Source: a virus
Reading direction: 5' to 3' (one strand)
DNA: 58,359 nucleotides
Virus record (IMG/VR): IMGVR_UViG_3300017991_000124
Location: 1 to 58,359 of that record
Shown here: piece by piece, positions 8,601 to 16,427 of the stretch
Numbering within the stretch: position 1 is the first letter of the stretch
Layout: every line of letters begins with the position of its first letter
Notes under the pieces: generated by a model
Databases searched by the model: none
What the model was told of the DNA's origin: nothing
The model's input: the letters and a program-made list of their open reading frames with translations, nothing else
Position numbers and translations under genes: made by a program

Positions 8601-9603
8601 TCTGCACCGTGATGGTCCCGCTGTCGCGGGCGATCACCGCGCCCCGGCTCACCGTCAGCACGTCGGCTGCCCCGTCGTTGATCGCCAGCGGCACGGCGTC
8701 CGCGTCGTCGCTGATCAGTTGGAGCACCCGCGACCCCGCCGCCCAGTTGGTGCCCTGCGCCTCGATGCTGGTCACGATGTTGGTGGTCGGCGCCGGCGGC
8801 GTCTGCACCACCGACAGCAGTGTCACCACCGAATCCGTGCCCGGGATCGATACCGTGTCCCCGGTCATCAGCGGCGCCAGCACAGTGCCTGTCCGGTCCC
8901 ACCAGTAGATGTCCGAGTTGTCGACCTTCTGCCACACGGTGCCGTTGAAGATCGCCCAGTCGTTCTGCTCCCAGTCCGTGATGCCGTCCAGGTTCGTCGT
9001 CCCCGCCACGCTCACCACGTAGTAGTAGCCCTTGGTCCCGACCCCGCTGGCCAGGGCCGGGGTGTTGGTGTTGGCGTTCCACGTGCCCTGGTAGTTGACC
9101 GATCCCGCGATGAACGCCGCCGCCGACAGCGCATCCACGATCTCGTTCTGCGTCTCGCTCCACGTCTGCGCCGCGTACTGCGTGGATTCCGCCGGCACCA
9201 ACTTCCGCACGTTGGGCAGCAGCGTGGTGGTGCGAATCGACACCACGCGCTCGAACACGTGGTCGTCGCCGTCGAAGTGCGCCGTGCAGCGGAAGGTGTA
9301 GGAGTGCACCCCGGACCCCGGCAGGATGATGGTCGCGTTGCCGTTGGGGTTGGTCAGGTACTGCCGCGCCGTCCCGCTGTCCACGAACGTCAGCAGCGGG
9401 GCATCCTTTGACGCCAACGGGCTGTTCCCGTCGGTCGGGTCGTACACCTCGTACGTGACCGCCAGCGCGCCGCTGGGGCTGTTCTCCAGCGTCAACGTCA
9501 GCGTCTGGCTGTGCGTGCCGTCGAACCCCGGATCCCCGGTGACCGGATCCTCGGCCGGCGTTCCGTTGATCGTGAACTTCGCTTGCTCGGATAGGATCGT
9601 CAT
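5698..9603 (-). CDS. Large tail fibre / receptor-binding structural protein
   Basis: 1301 residues from ATG 9603, directly after the upstream TGA. The first ~110 residues look like Ig-type beta sandwiches. The middle is a long beta-repeat region (VDINAATTVTIDATAGQVSI, VDINATAGGVEIDAAKASHF) typical of fibrous trimeric phage fibres. A ~50-residue unit occurs twice: SIEAQGTNWAAGSRVLQLIS and SLESQGTNWSSGSRVLQIVS, each followed by DD-DAVP. The motif DTALPTERAVKTYVD is the usual fibre linker. The C-terminal ~500 residues (TELHVQTADLGTG...) resemble fibre shafts ahead of a receptor-binding tip. No intramolecular chaperone was recognised. Confidence 0.85.
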   Translation of the reverse strand: MTILSEQAKFTINGTPAEDPVTGDPGFDGTHSQTLTLTLENSPSGALAVTYEVYDPTDGNSPLASKDAPLLTFVDSGTARQYLTNPNGNATIILPGSGVHSYTFRCTAHFDGDDHVFERVVSIRTTTLLPNVRKLVPAESTQYAAQTWSETQNEIVDALSAAAFIAGSVNYQGTWNANTNTPALASGVGTKGYYYVVSVAGTTNLDGITDWEQNDWAIFNGTVWQKVDNSDIYWWDRTGTVLAPLMTGDTVSIPGTDSVVTLLSVVQTPPAPTTNIVTSIEAQGTNWAAGSRVLQLISDDADAVPLAINDGAADVLTVSRGAVIARDSGTITVQTTTSGNIVIDSAAVVDINAATTVTIDATAGQVSIDAAQSSNFSVSGASQALTLSATGGTNASVIINTNGAPTNAVDINATAGGVEIDAAKASHFVVAGADLTLQTTGSGDVIADGAANVLLNVATSTVMTISATGATMAAGATINEFSTDGTLGGASDTALPTERAVKTYVDTTAAAAAAGVSLDDAYDSGGAGAGRTITADTGAVNIVDDDTTAGLLTVVQTPTGGIVETVVSLESQGTNWSSGSRVLQIVSDDNDAVPFVVNNGASDVAGITRTGAIGAGMLPSTAMLEVKSSGVSSNALRIENSEDTDALLLVTQDSSDHARLYLYDASANVGVRLCAGTYSYIDSGGNLGIGTAADSGYRLEVQVDSDTAYSATAVPSTQGAMIYNAADGAVHDTFSSLVLNARADAKNSVIAFNAIQPDDTLSGSELAIQRRTDSDTYAESVRIDKIGSVGVNTMTPGTWANAPVPTASMLHVQTDTSTTGSYLPALYVVGAGDADDSGVMARFGTANDRGLEIKAGRRISDQAHVDFGVVTADGAARHTLTLIQETGGTVTRIGGRMTAPEFDFHTMQDENALSGTDVDVSELGFVVTRYANDNNHAVGIGFGNSTDTSNVGAAIIHERVGGESQGKLHFATKDTAIADDDIPIVFTLDEAGKAGLGITSPLTELHVQTADLGTGWDDTDASAQIAAVGDDAGVTIVSTDAGTWGSAISFAQVDGTVFENKWAIGRQTNGDGSGDGSLHVQYGTDARGMRNKSVLAISSAGVVTSYYGGVVKDDMNWAFGDDSNAAIQYDTTQTPDSWLFGVSTDSNALIVCQKADMGYDFAHALETDPTVFIQSANQSATEWRSFTHNQTDAYSGIGSGSHVTNHEAPVLLADDASFTLPADSYGWGTFYFHNDGSYAQVAWAADGTVTLIANSANVDDADTDTYYCIYDAGSNTVAVKNRIGASRYVMFDYHYSTATYA

Positions 9604-9604
9604 C

Positions 9605-9988
9605 TCAGTTTCGCTCCCGCACGATGTCGTCGCCAAACGCATCGCCCTCGACCGTGATCACCAGGCGCCCCTGCCAGCGGTTGTGGTGGATCTCCCGCAC
9701 CAGCACCAGGTAGGTCCCGGCGCTGGGCACGGTGAACGTCCACGAGTCCGGCGGCGTCCGCCGGTGCACCTTGTACCGGTACCCATACGCCGCGCCCCCC
9801 TTCGAACCACCCGGTTGTAGGATGGTCTCGATCGGGCAGGCGATCCCCGACGGATCCGCGTCGCCGTAATCGATGTTGATGGTGATCGGCTTGAACGGCT
9901 GCAGCGGCTCGCTGCCCTCGTCCACGGTCAGCGTGATGCGATCCGCCTTGACGTAGGTTGGCGATAGGATGTCCAGCGTTGCCGGCAT
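9605..9988 (-). CDS. Small beta-rich virion protein
   Basis: 127 residues; GGAGG precedes ATG 9988. The sequence is short beta strands throughout: ADRITLTVDEG, ITINIDYGDADPSG, SWTFTVPSAGTYLVLVREI and GRLVITVEGDAF. The 'F..P..G.Y.V' pattern is that of Ig/PKD-like sandwiches found in tail and fibre accessory proteins. It is translationally coupled to the large fibre gene and overlaps nothing upstream. Function unknown; likely a fibre-associated or decoration protein. Confidence 0.7.
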   Translation of the reverse strand: MPATLDILSPTYVKADRITLTVDEGSEPLQPFKPITINIDYGDADPSGIACPIETILQPGGSKGGAAYGYRYKVHRRTPPDSWTFTVPSAGTYLVLVREIHHNRWQGRLVITVEGDAFGDDIVRERN

Positions 9989-10006
9989 GCGCGTACCTCC
10001 AGCACG

Positions 10007-11293
10007 CTAGACGCCCTCGGCATCCAGGTGCAAAATCCGGGTGCCCCCGTTCTCGCGGTACACCGCAAACGTGTAGTGGCCCGAGGCGGTGATCACCACG
10101 TCACGCACCGCCGACCACCCCGGGTCCGGGTAGACCGCCGGGGGGCCCGCCGACGGGTACTCGATACACACCATGTCGAACAGCTCGCCGCCCAGCAGCG
10201 AGTCCGGTAGCACCAGCCCGTTGACCGTGGCCGCGATCTGGATCCGTGCCGCCCCGCCCGCCGAGAACTGCGCCACCTGGAACGTCTGCGCCGCGAACCG
10301 CGAGGGGTTGACCCGCGACACCTCGCCCGCGCTCGCGTCCGCCGTGTCGTCGGTCCAATCCCGCCGCAGCATGTCCGCCCGCGTGTAGGTCGCCCGGTCC
10401 GTCCCGTCGGGGTCCAGCGTCTGGTAGGCGAAGTCCAGTTCCAGCGGGGACGGCCGCCGCGTCCACATCTGCATCGACGCCAGCGTGCCGTCCAGCCAGT
10501 CGGTCAGCCCGTCGCTGCTGCCGATGTAGCCCGCCGGGTCGCCCGCGTCGATCGCCGCGTCCGAGGCTGTCCCCGCCACGTCCACCGCCGCGTCCAGATC
10601 CATCGCCGCCGCCACCGCGCTCGTCCAGTACAGCGTCCAGAACCCGTCCAGCAGATCCGTCGGGCCGCCCACGCTCACCCCGTTGTGCCGGTACTCGTAC
10701 GTGCCCCCAGCGTTGATCCGCATGATCTCGAGGTTGGGGAACCCCAGCACGGTCTGGGTGCTGGTGTACACGTCGGCGATCCAGTCGAACGCAACGAACC
10801 ACTCCCCCGCCAGAATCCCGTAGTCCAGCGGGATCTTGAAGAACTGCTGCAAGGTGCGCTCGAACGTCGCGCGCTTGATCCCAGTCGCCGCCGAGACCGT
10901 CGGCCGGGCCGCCGCCGTGTCCTGGTACGGGTTGCCGAACCTCGGGGTGGTGATCACGTACTCGTCGTCCGTGTCCCAGTCGTTGTCCGTGCCCCCCGCC
11001 AGCGTCGCCGTGACCTTGACGTCCGTGTTGGCCGTGATGGCCCCCGCGCTCCCGTCGGTCACGTTGTAGATTGTGCACCCGACCAGTTCATCCGTCCCCC
11101 AGAACGCCGCGCCGTCCTCCAGCGCCGCCTGGTTGTTCGCCCCCGTGTGCGCCCCCGTGCGAACCGCCCGCGCCGGGGGTGCTACGTTCGTCCACAGCGA
11201 CCCGTCCAGCGCCAGTCCGGACTCGCGGCAGTCCAGCACCAACCCCTCAATGTCGGCGTAGTCGGTGCGGATCTTGGCGTCGAAGTTCGGCAT
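10007..11293 (-). CDS. Structural protein with a concanavalin/LamG-like domain
   Basis: 428 residues from ATG 11293. Residues ~50-110 hold the module DELVGCTIYNVTDGSAGAIT then GGTDNDWDTDDEYVIT, also present in the 233-residue protein at 13596-14297. The middle (WFVAFDWIADVYT, LLDGFWTLYWT, WLDGTLASMQMWTR) follows the beta-jellyroll pattern of LamG/concanavalin-like lectin domains. The C-terminal ~120 residues are another beta domain. The position among the fibres suggests a baseplate-distal or carbohydrate-binding protein. Confidence 0.75.
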   Translation of the reverse strand: MPNFDAKIRTDYADIEGLVLDCRESGLALDGSLWTNVAPPARAVRTGAHTGANNQAALEDGAAFWGTDELVGCTIYNVTDGSAGAITANTDVKVTATLAGGTDNDWDTDDEYVITTPRFGNPYQDTAAARPTVSAATGIKRATFERTLQQFFKIPLDYGILAGEWFVAFDWIADVYTSTQTVLGFPNLEIMRINAGGTYEYRHNGVSVGGPTDLLDGFWTLYWTSAVAAAMDLDAAVDVAGTASDAAIDAGDPAGYIGSSDGLTDWLDGTLASMQMWTRRPSPLELDFAYQTLDPDGTDRATYTRADMLRRDWTDDTADASAGEVSRVNPSRFAAQTFQVAQFSAGGAARIQIAATVNGLVLPDSLLGGELFDMVCIEYPSAGPPAVYPDPGWSAVRDVVITASGHYTFAVYRENGGTRILHLDAEGV

Positions 11294-12505
11294 CTACATG
11301 TAGCCCTTCACCATCACGCTGATCTCGCAGTTGGTGCCGCCGGCGTTTGGCACGATCAGGTTCCCCGCGTCGTCGTACAGGCTGAACGACATGGTTCCAA
11401 CCGCTTTCGATTTGTACACGCCGAACCACGACGCACCGGCCACCAATACGCCGATGTACACGGCGTAGGTGGTGTTCGCAAAATTGCGCTGGAAGGTGAC
11501 CGTGATCTGGGTCGCGTTGGACGTCACGGAACTCACGTTGTTATTATCCCCCATCGCCGGCGCCCCGCCCCCCGTGATCGTTGCCGAGCACCAGGTGTCC
11601 AGCAACTGGAACTTGTGGGTGTTGGCGCGCACCAGGAACTCAGCGTTGGTCGCCTCGTACCACAGATCCCCATCGCTCAGGCTGGTGGGATCCGCCGCCG
11701 CGCCCTGCATGCTGATGTTTGGGCCGCCCGCCGTGCGGACGGTGTGTACCGCAGAACCGGTTCCTGTGCCCTGGAACGCCCCACCGTTGCCGTTGGTGGC
11801 GCCGCCCACCCCCTCCACGCCGTTTGCGTCCGTGCCGCCGCCGGTGCCCTTGACACCCGCGCCCAGCCCCGCGCCCGTCCCCACAACACCGTAGCCGTTG
11901 GTCGCGCCGCCGTCCGCCGTCACCCCGTGCCCGTCCGACGCGCCCCCCTGGAACACGCCACCCTCGCCGGCACCCTGGCCGTAGCCCTCGACACCGTGGC
12001 CGCCTGCGACCCCGTGGCCCTCGACCCCGGTACCGCCGCCCGATCCGCCCTGGCCGTAGACCCCCGCCGTCGCACCGCCGCCGATCCCGCGCACGCCTTC
12101 GCCACCGCCGGCACCGCCGACCCCCCGCACCCCCTGCCCCGATCCCTGGCCCGTGCCCAGCACGCCGTGCCCGTTCGCCGTGCTGCCGGTGAAGTCTCCA
12201 CCGGGATCGCCGCCGGCCGCCCCCGCGACCGCAACCACCCCCGATCCGCTCGACCCGCCGGTGAAGTCGCCGCCCGGTTCTGTCCCCTTGCCGACGCCGG
12301 TAACCCCCGTAGCGTTCGCCGCCACCACCCCCGATGCGTCGAAGGTGGCTTCCTCGTTCCAGACAAGCGCCGCGCTGGGGTTGTACGTGCCGCCCGCGTA
12401 GCCGTCTACGGCCCTGGACTGGTTGATGTCGATCCCGTTGGCCTGGGCCGATGTGAGAATTTCAAAAGCCGCCCACCCGGCAGGATTCTGTCGCGAGAAG
12501 GTCAT
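11294..12505 (-). CDS. Glycine-rich fibre-like structural protein
   Basis: 403 residues. After an ordinary ~50-residue head, residues ~60-255 are a low-complexity run of 'GxGVxGxG' units (GHGVLGTGQGSGQGVRGVGG, GTGVEGHGVAGGHGVEGYGQ), consistent with a polyglycine-II or collagen-like shaft. The C-terminal ~130 residues (SLSDGDLWYEATNAEFLVRA, ITVTFQRNFANTTYAVYIGV) look like a globular fibre tip. Its ATG is inside the end of the upstream gene (4-nt overlap). Phage adhesins with Gly-rich loops use this kind of composition, but binding is not shown here. Confidence 0.75.
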   Translation of the reverse strand: MTFSRQNPAGWAAFEILTSAQANGIDINQSRAVDGYAGGTYNPSAALVWNEEATFDASGVVAANATGVTGVGKGTEPGGDFTGGSSGSGVVAVAGAAGGDPGGDFTGSTANGHGVLGTGQGSGQGVRGVGGAGGGEGVRGIGGGATAGVYGQGGSGGGTGVEGHGVAGGHGVEGYGQGAGEGGVFQGGASDGHGVTADGGATNGYGVVGTGAGLGAGVKGTGGGTDANGVEGVGGATNGNGGAFQGTGTGSAVHTVRTAGGPNISMQGAAADPTSLSDGDLWYEATNAEFLVRANTHKFQLLDTWCSATITGGGAPAMGDNNNVSSVTSNATQITVTFQRNFANTTYAVYIGVLVAGASWFGVYKSKAVGTMSFSLYDDAGNLIVPNAGGTNCEISVMVKGYM

Positions 12506-12864
12506 CTCGTCACCTCATCGATTGGCACTGAACCGTAGACCGGATCCTTGAGTTGCCACCCGTTCCAGGCGCCGGTCACCTCGCCGCTGTCCTTGTCGAT
12601 CGCAACGTCGCTGTGATCGCGCCCAAACACGACCCTGCGCCGCGCGTCCACCGGGCGCCATCCGTCGGGCGTCTCCACCAGCAGCTTGCGCTCGACGAGC
12701 CCGTCCCATGCCCGGCAGATCATGGCGTCGGTGGCCTCGGGGTGCTGCGACGCGCGCACCAGATCCGCGACCTCCAGCGGCCCCTCGGCGGTGCGCCCGC
12801 TGATGGTCAGCAGGTTGTAGATCGTCATGGCGACGGTGCTGGTCGCGTAGGGTTCCTGTCTCAT
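12502..12864 (-). CDS. Small winged-helix-like protein in the fibre region
   Basis: 120 residues from ATG 12864, overlapping the upstream stop as ATGA. It reads TIYNLLTISGRTAEGPLEVA, then AMICRAWDGLVERKLLVETP followed by DGWRPVDARRRVVFGRD. The helix-helix-strand pattern ending in 'L...LV.....G.RP' resembles a winged helix, but the position between gp48-like and fibre genes makes a virion-assembly role equally likely. No known family was recognised with confidence. Confidence 0.65.
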   Translation of the reverse strand: MRQEPYATSTVAMTIYNLLTISGRTAEGPLEVADLVRASQHPEATDAMICRAWDGLVERKLLVETPDGWRPVDARRRVVFGRDHSDVAIDKDSGEVTGAWNGWQLKDPVYGSVPIDEVTR

Positions 12865-13580
12865 GATCCAAACGCTCCAAAGTCTAGCAGCGACTGGTCC
12901 AGTACGAACCCGGCGCTGGGGTTGGCGATGATCCGAAAGTCCACCCAGGCCGGCAGCACCTGGTTGAGGATGGCCTTGGCCTGCTCGATCCGACGCTTCT
13001 GCTCGGCCGACAGCGCCCCGGCAGCGACGTTGTACTGCACGATGCACACGAAGTCGTCGCTGAAGTTGGGGAACAGGGTGGAGTACCGGCCGCCCCCGAA
13101 CGCCGGGCCGCAAGCTGACGGATCGCTGGGGTCGAAGTCCTCGAATCCCCGGCCGGGGGTGGTGCTGGCCGAGGTGTCGCGGTCGCCGTCCAGGATGGAG
13201 AACAACGGGTCGACGCGCTGGAGCTCGGCCTCCAGATCCTCGGTCTCCGCGGTGACGGCCTGCACCCACCGGCGCAGGATCTCCTGCCGCCGCTCCTCGT
13301 CGCTGGACGCGCTGGGGGCGGTGATGTGCAGGATGTCCTCGTAGATGGCGATGGCGTCGGTCGCGCGATCGGGCCACACCTGGCACACGGCGCGCTCGTC
13401 GGCCACCCCGGCGGCGATCCCCCGGGCCAGCGCCCAGCGCCACGCGCCGTCCAGCGAATCGATGTCCCCGCAGTTATCCCGGCCGATCGCGTCGCGGAGC
13501 GCGTGGTACGCCCGCTCGGCCAACGACAGCCCCCCGCCGATCTGGCAGGGGATGGGGTTGCCGGCACCGATCTTCGCCAC
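12861..13580 (-). CDS. Distal baseplate protein, Mu gp48 / YmfQ (DUF2313)-like
   Basis: 239 residues. AWRWALARGIAAGVADERAV then VWPDRATDAIAIYEDILHI is close to the YmfQ/gp48 pattern (linear helices over a degenerate repeat). Further on, LSAEQKRRIEQAKAILNQVL and WVDFRIIANPS fit its C-terminal domain. In Mu-like phages gp48 follows the baseplate wedge gp47, and here the gp47-like gene is two genes upstream. It probably links the wedge to the fibres. Confidence 0.7.
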   Translation of the reverse strand: MAKIGAGNPIPCQIGGGLSLAERAYHALRDAIGRDNCGDIDSLDGAWRWALARGIAAGVADERAVCQVWPDRATDAIAIYEDILHITAPSASSDEERRQEILRRWVQAVTAETEDLEAELQRVDPLFSILDGDRDTSASTTPGRGFEDFDPSDPSACGPAFGGGRYSTLFPNFSDDFVCIVQYNVAAGALSAEQKRRIEQAKAILNQVLPAWVDFRIIANPSAGFVLDQSLLDFGAFGS

Positions 13581-13595
13581 GCGCGCCTCCTTCGG

Positions 13596-14297
13596 TTACC
13601 AGATGGCCAACAGAAACTCGGACACCTCGGCCGGATCCCCGGCCGCATCCCGGAACACCACCGTGCCCGCGTAGTCGCTGGTGAGTTGGAGAATGCCCTC
13701 CAACTTGGCGTCCAGGATGATGTACTCGTCGTCGATGTCCCAGTCGTTGTCCGTGCCGCCGCCGAGCGCGCCGGTCACGGTGTCGGCCGTGTTGCTGACG
13801 ATCGTCGCCTGCGAACCGTCGGTCAGGTTGTAGATCTCCATCCCGGCGAACTCGTTGACCGTCCAACTCTGCGAGGTGTCGGTCAGCACCGCCACGTTGT
13901 CGAGCCCGTCGTGGGTTCCCGTCGCCGGCATCGCGTTGGTTGCGGCCACCATCCCGCCACGGAGCACCAACGCGATCGCTGCGCCGAGCTCGTTGTTGTA
14001 GGTGCTGGCGAATGCGAACTGGTAGACCCCCGCCGCGGCGTAGGTCCACGTGATCGCGGACAGCGCGCCGTCGGCGTCCCAGGCCAACCCCTGCACGTCG
14101 GTGGTCACCACGCCGCCCGAGACGCTGCACCGCAGCAGCGCCAGCGGGGACGACTGGCACAACCCCGCCAGTTGCCAGAAGTTGAGCTTGTAGGTTGAGG
14201 CTCCGATCTCGCGCTTCGGATCGATAACCGGGCGCTCGTCCTCGAGATCCGACGGCCCGAACGCCGACCGGTTGCTTCGTGTGGGAAATCCTGCCAT
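13596..14297 (-). CDS. Baseplate-associated structural protein with the NLTDGS module
   Basis: 233 residues from ATG 14297 (AGGTAGGACCG upstream); a longer in-frame extension overlaps gp47 and is less likely. The N-terminus is polar, the middle is beta-rich (WTYAAAGVYQFAFAST), and residues ~155-205 carry FAGMEIYNLTDGSQATIVSN followed by GGTDNDWDIDDEYIIL, shared with the protein at 10007-11293. Its location between gp47 and gp48 homologues implies a baseplate or fibre-attachment role. Confidence 0.7.
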   Translation of the reverse strand: MAGFPTRSNRSAFGPSDLEDERPVIDPKREIGASTYKLNFWQLAGLCQSSPLALLRCSVSGGVVTTDVQGLAWDADGALSAITWTYAAAGVYQFAFASTYNNELGAAIALVLRGGMVAATNAMPATGTHDGLDNVAVLTDTSQSWTVNEFAGMEIYNLTDGSQATIVSNTADTVTGALGGGTDNDWDIDDEYIILDAKLEGILQLTSDYAGTVVFRDAAGDPAEVSEFLLAIW

Positions 14298-14310
14298 CGG
14301 TCCTACCTCA

Positions 14311-15906
14311 TCACAGCGGGTAAAGCGCAACCCGTCCCAGGGTCACGATGTTGGGCCCGTCGATCACGTCGCCGGGCAGGTCGGGTTCGCTCCTCGAGAT
14401 GGACGTGAGCTCCGCGTTCGGCGCCACCCCGCCCAGCGCGTCGATCACCCGGCTCACCACGAGCTGGCCTGCGATCGACGGATACTGCTCCGACGGCGGC
14501 GGGTACCGGAACGCCCGCGCCGCTCGCGCGTCGGTGTCCAGGTCCACAACCTCGCCCGGCCCCAACTCGTCGAAATAGTCCGACAGCGCGTCGGCAATGA
14601 TAGTGAGGCGATCGGTTCCAGGGGACAGGTACTGCCCGGTGGCGATGGTCATCGTGGGGGCTGCGTTCAACTTGATCGTGGCGATCGGAGAACTGAACGA
14701 CACCTCCGACACGTCCAGTTCCTCCCACGCGCTGTTGTCCTCGTCCCAGAGCATCAGGCTGGGCACGTCGTCGCCGGTCAAGGTCGCAGCCCCGCCCGGG
14801 AGGGTTACATTCGTTTGCACCGTGAACTGCGTCTGCGAAGCGACGCCGTTTACCGTGACCGCCGGGTAGCTGCTGGAGTAGGTCGGCCAGGGCGAGGTGT
14901 CGGTCCAGCCGCCGGTTGTGCCGTACCCCATGCTAAGTCGCATCACCAGGTCGGAGTCCTGCTCGTTGGGTGGCACGCAGACGACGTAGGCCCGCTGCGG
15001 GGTGACCGGGCTGTCGGGTGGCACCAGGTAATTCCGGGCAGCGATCAGGGTAGCCGGCGCCACGTCGGTGCGCGCCTCGGGGCCCAGGGTGCTGCCCCGC
15101 TTCTGGAGCACGCAGACCATCAGGGATCCCGCGTGGAACACGCAGGGATAGACGAATGCAGACTCGATCGCGTTGCTGGCCGCGCGCGCCCAGTTGACGA
15201 AGTGCGCGGCGTTCCCGCAGGCCGGGCGGTAGGCGATGAACTGCTCGATCCGCGAGGCGTACTCGGTGTCCGTTTCGACGTCGAACCCGCCGGTGAAGTC
15301 CTCGTCCACCTCGGCGTCGTCCTGTGCGCCGACCGGCTTGTTGACGCTCCATGTCAACGTGGTAGTGGCCGGGGGGTTGGTGTCCGATCCGGTGTCGATC
15401 GCCCCCATCTCCAACGCGACCTGCGCGGATCCTGCGGGAACCGTGCCCGTGACCAGCACCTGATACTGCACGCCGTTCTGATCGACGGCGACACACGCCG
15501 TCGGGTCGCCCAGGGTAGTCGATCCGGTGAACACCGTGCCCGCCGGTCCGTAGGCCACCACCGGCCCGCTGCCGCCGGTGGCCGGCAGCTTGGATCCCTG
15601 CCCCAGCCAGAGCGGCCCGTGGAAGTTCTCCAGGAACGCGGTGTTGCTCCACGCCGGCCGCAGTTGGTTTGCCAGATACCGCGCGCGCGACTGCGATGCT
15701 TGCAGCGCCAAGTCCAGGCAATCGGCTTCGATGAAGAACGCGGACCCGCGCTGGGTCACTTCGATTACCGTGTCCTCGGTGAACAGCGCGGCGGTGTCCG
15801 GGTCGATCATCACCCGCAGCGCGTTGCGCAGGTTGCTCAGAACCACATCGTCGCGGATGTCGCCCCGGCGGAACAGGATGAACTGGCGTTCGTCTGCGGT
15901 GGTCAC
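14311..15906 (-). CDS. Baseplate wedge protein, Mu gp47 / gpJ-like
   Basis: 531 residues. The core of baseplate J proteins is visible at about 235-275: VETDTEYASRIEQFIAYRPA then CGNAAHFVNWARAASNAIES. An N-terminal region (CLDLALQASQSRARYLANQL) matches the helix that precedes the insertion. The C-terminus holds LTIIADALSDYFDELGPGEV. The length is usual for the family. It forms the wedge around the hub of contractile baseplates. ATG overlaps the gp46-like stop. Confidence 0.85.
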   Translation of the reverse strand: MTTADERQFILFRRGDIRDDVVLSNLRNALRVMIDPDTAALFTEDTVIEVTQRGSAFFIEADCLDLALQASQSRARYLANQLRPAWSNTAFLENFHGPLWLGQGSKLPATGGSGPVVAYGPAGTVFTGSTTLGDPTACVAVDQNGVQYQVLVTGTVPAGSAQVALEMGAIDTGSDTNPPATTTLTWSVNKPVGAQDDAEVDEDFTGGFDVETDTEYASRIEQFIAYRPACGNAAHFVNWARAASNAIESAFVYPCVFHAGSLMVCVLQKRGSTLGPEARTDVAPATLIAARNYLVPPDSPVTPQRAYVVCVPPNEQDSDLVMRLSMGYGTTGGWTDTSPWPTYSSSYPAVTVNGVASQTQFTVQTNVTLPGGAATLTGDDVPSLMLWDEDNSAWEELDVSEVSFSSPIATIKLNAAPTMTIATGQYLSPGTDRLTIIADALSDYFDELGPGEVVDLDTDARAARAFRYPPPSEQYPSIAGQLVVSRVIDALGGVAPNAELTSISRSEPDLPGDVIDGPNIVTLGRVALYPL

Positions 15907-16355
15907 GCGCTCGCCTCCGTGATGCTCTGCGTGGACCCCTTGGGCGCGCGCAGATTGACGTACTCGACTCGGAACTGCTGGGTCTGGTTGGTGCGGTCCG
16001 CGTCGTTGAAGAACACCCCGACCAGGCGGATGTCCTTATTGCGCCGCAGGCGGGCCAGCGCAGTGTTCACCTCGCTGCGAATGTCGTCCTGCATCGAGGC
16101 GGCCATGTGGCGAATCTTGTGCAACTGCGTGCCCTCGTCCGACACCGCCGGGCCATTCCAGCGGATCAGCGACAGCGCCAGCACCACCTGCGCGTCGATG
16201 GGATCCATGCCCCGGGTCAGGCTATCCCAGTCCCTGGTCATCGGGTTCCAGATCCGCGCCTTGAGCGGCGAAGGGGATTGGAGCGGGTCGGTGGCAAAGA
16301 CCAGAGCGCCCACGGGTTGCGCGGTGGACGGCAGGGCGATGCGGATGATCGTCAT
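15903..16355 (-). CDS. Baseplate protein, Mu gp46 / gp25-like
   Basis: 150 residues. WDSLTRGMDPIDAQVVLALS, then DDIRSEVNTALARLRRNKDI followed by RLVGVFFNDADRTNQTQQFR has the layout of the Mu gp46 or T4 gp25 fold: an N-terminal strand-helix, 'E....L.....D.I', then a long beta hairpin 'V.....D.......V.Y'. It is coupled to the gp47-like gene (ATGA overlap). It begins a new transcription unit after the unusual 16.4-18.3 kb cassette, using its own promoter. Confidence 0.75.
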   Translation of the reverse strand: MTIIRIALPSTAQPVGALVFATDPLQSPSPLKARIWNPMTRDWDSLTRGMDPIDAQVVLALSLIRWNGPAVSDEGTQLHKIRHMAASMQDDIRSEVNTALARLRRNKDIRLVGVFFNDADRTNQTQQFRVEYVNLRAPKGSTQSITEASA

Positions 16356-16361
16356 GGGCCA

Positions 16362-16390
16362 ATCCTATCATCAGCCGTGACGGCGGGCAA
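16362..16390 (-). promoter_or_regulatory. Promoter before the gp46-like baseplate operon
   Basis: Minus strand TTGCCC (16385-16390), 17-nt spacer, TAGGAT (16362-16367), only ~7 nt before the start codon. The -10 and leader (TAGGATTGGCCCATGAC) are nearly identical to those at 27741 (TAGGATTGGGCCATGAC). With the start so close, the shared block may instead be a translation signal (AGGA as ribosome site). Confidence 0.4.
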
Positions 16391-16427
16391 ACGAGACGAA
16401 CGGGGGGGGCGGGACGATGGGGCGGGG

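Noticed and set aside
9521-9545. tRNA-like T-arm sequence (TCGAACCCCGGATCC)
   Set aside because: It lies inside the fibre coding sequence and no acceptor or anticodon stem flanks it. No tRNA genes were recognised in the window.
14272-16380. Plus-strand 702-residue frame opposite gp46/gp47
   Set aside because: Shadow of the baseplate genes; Arg/His/Gly-rich with no domain.
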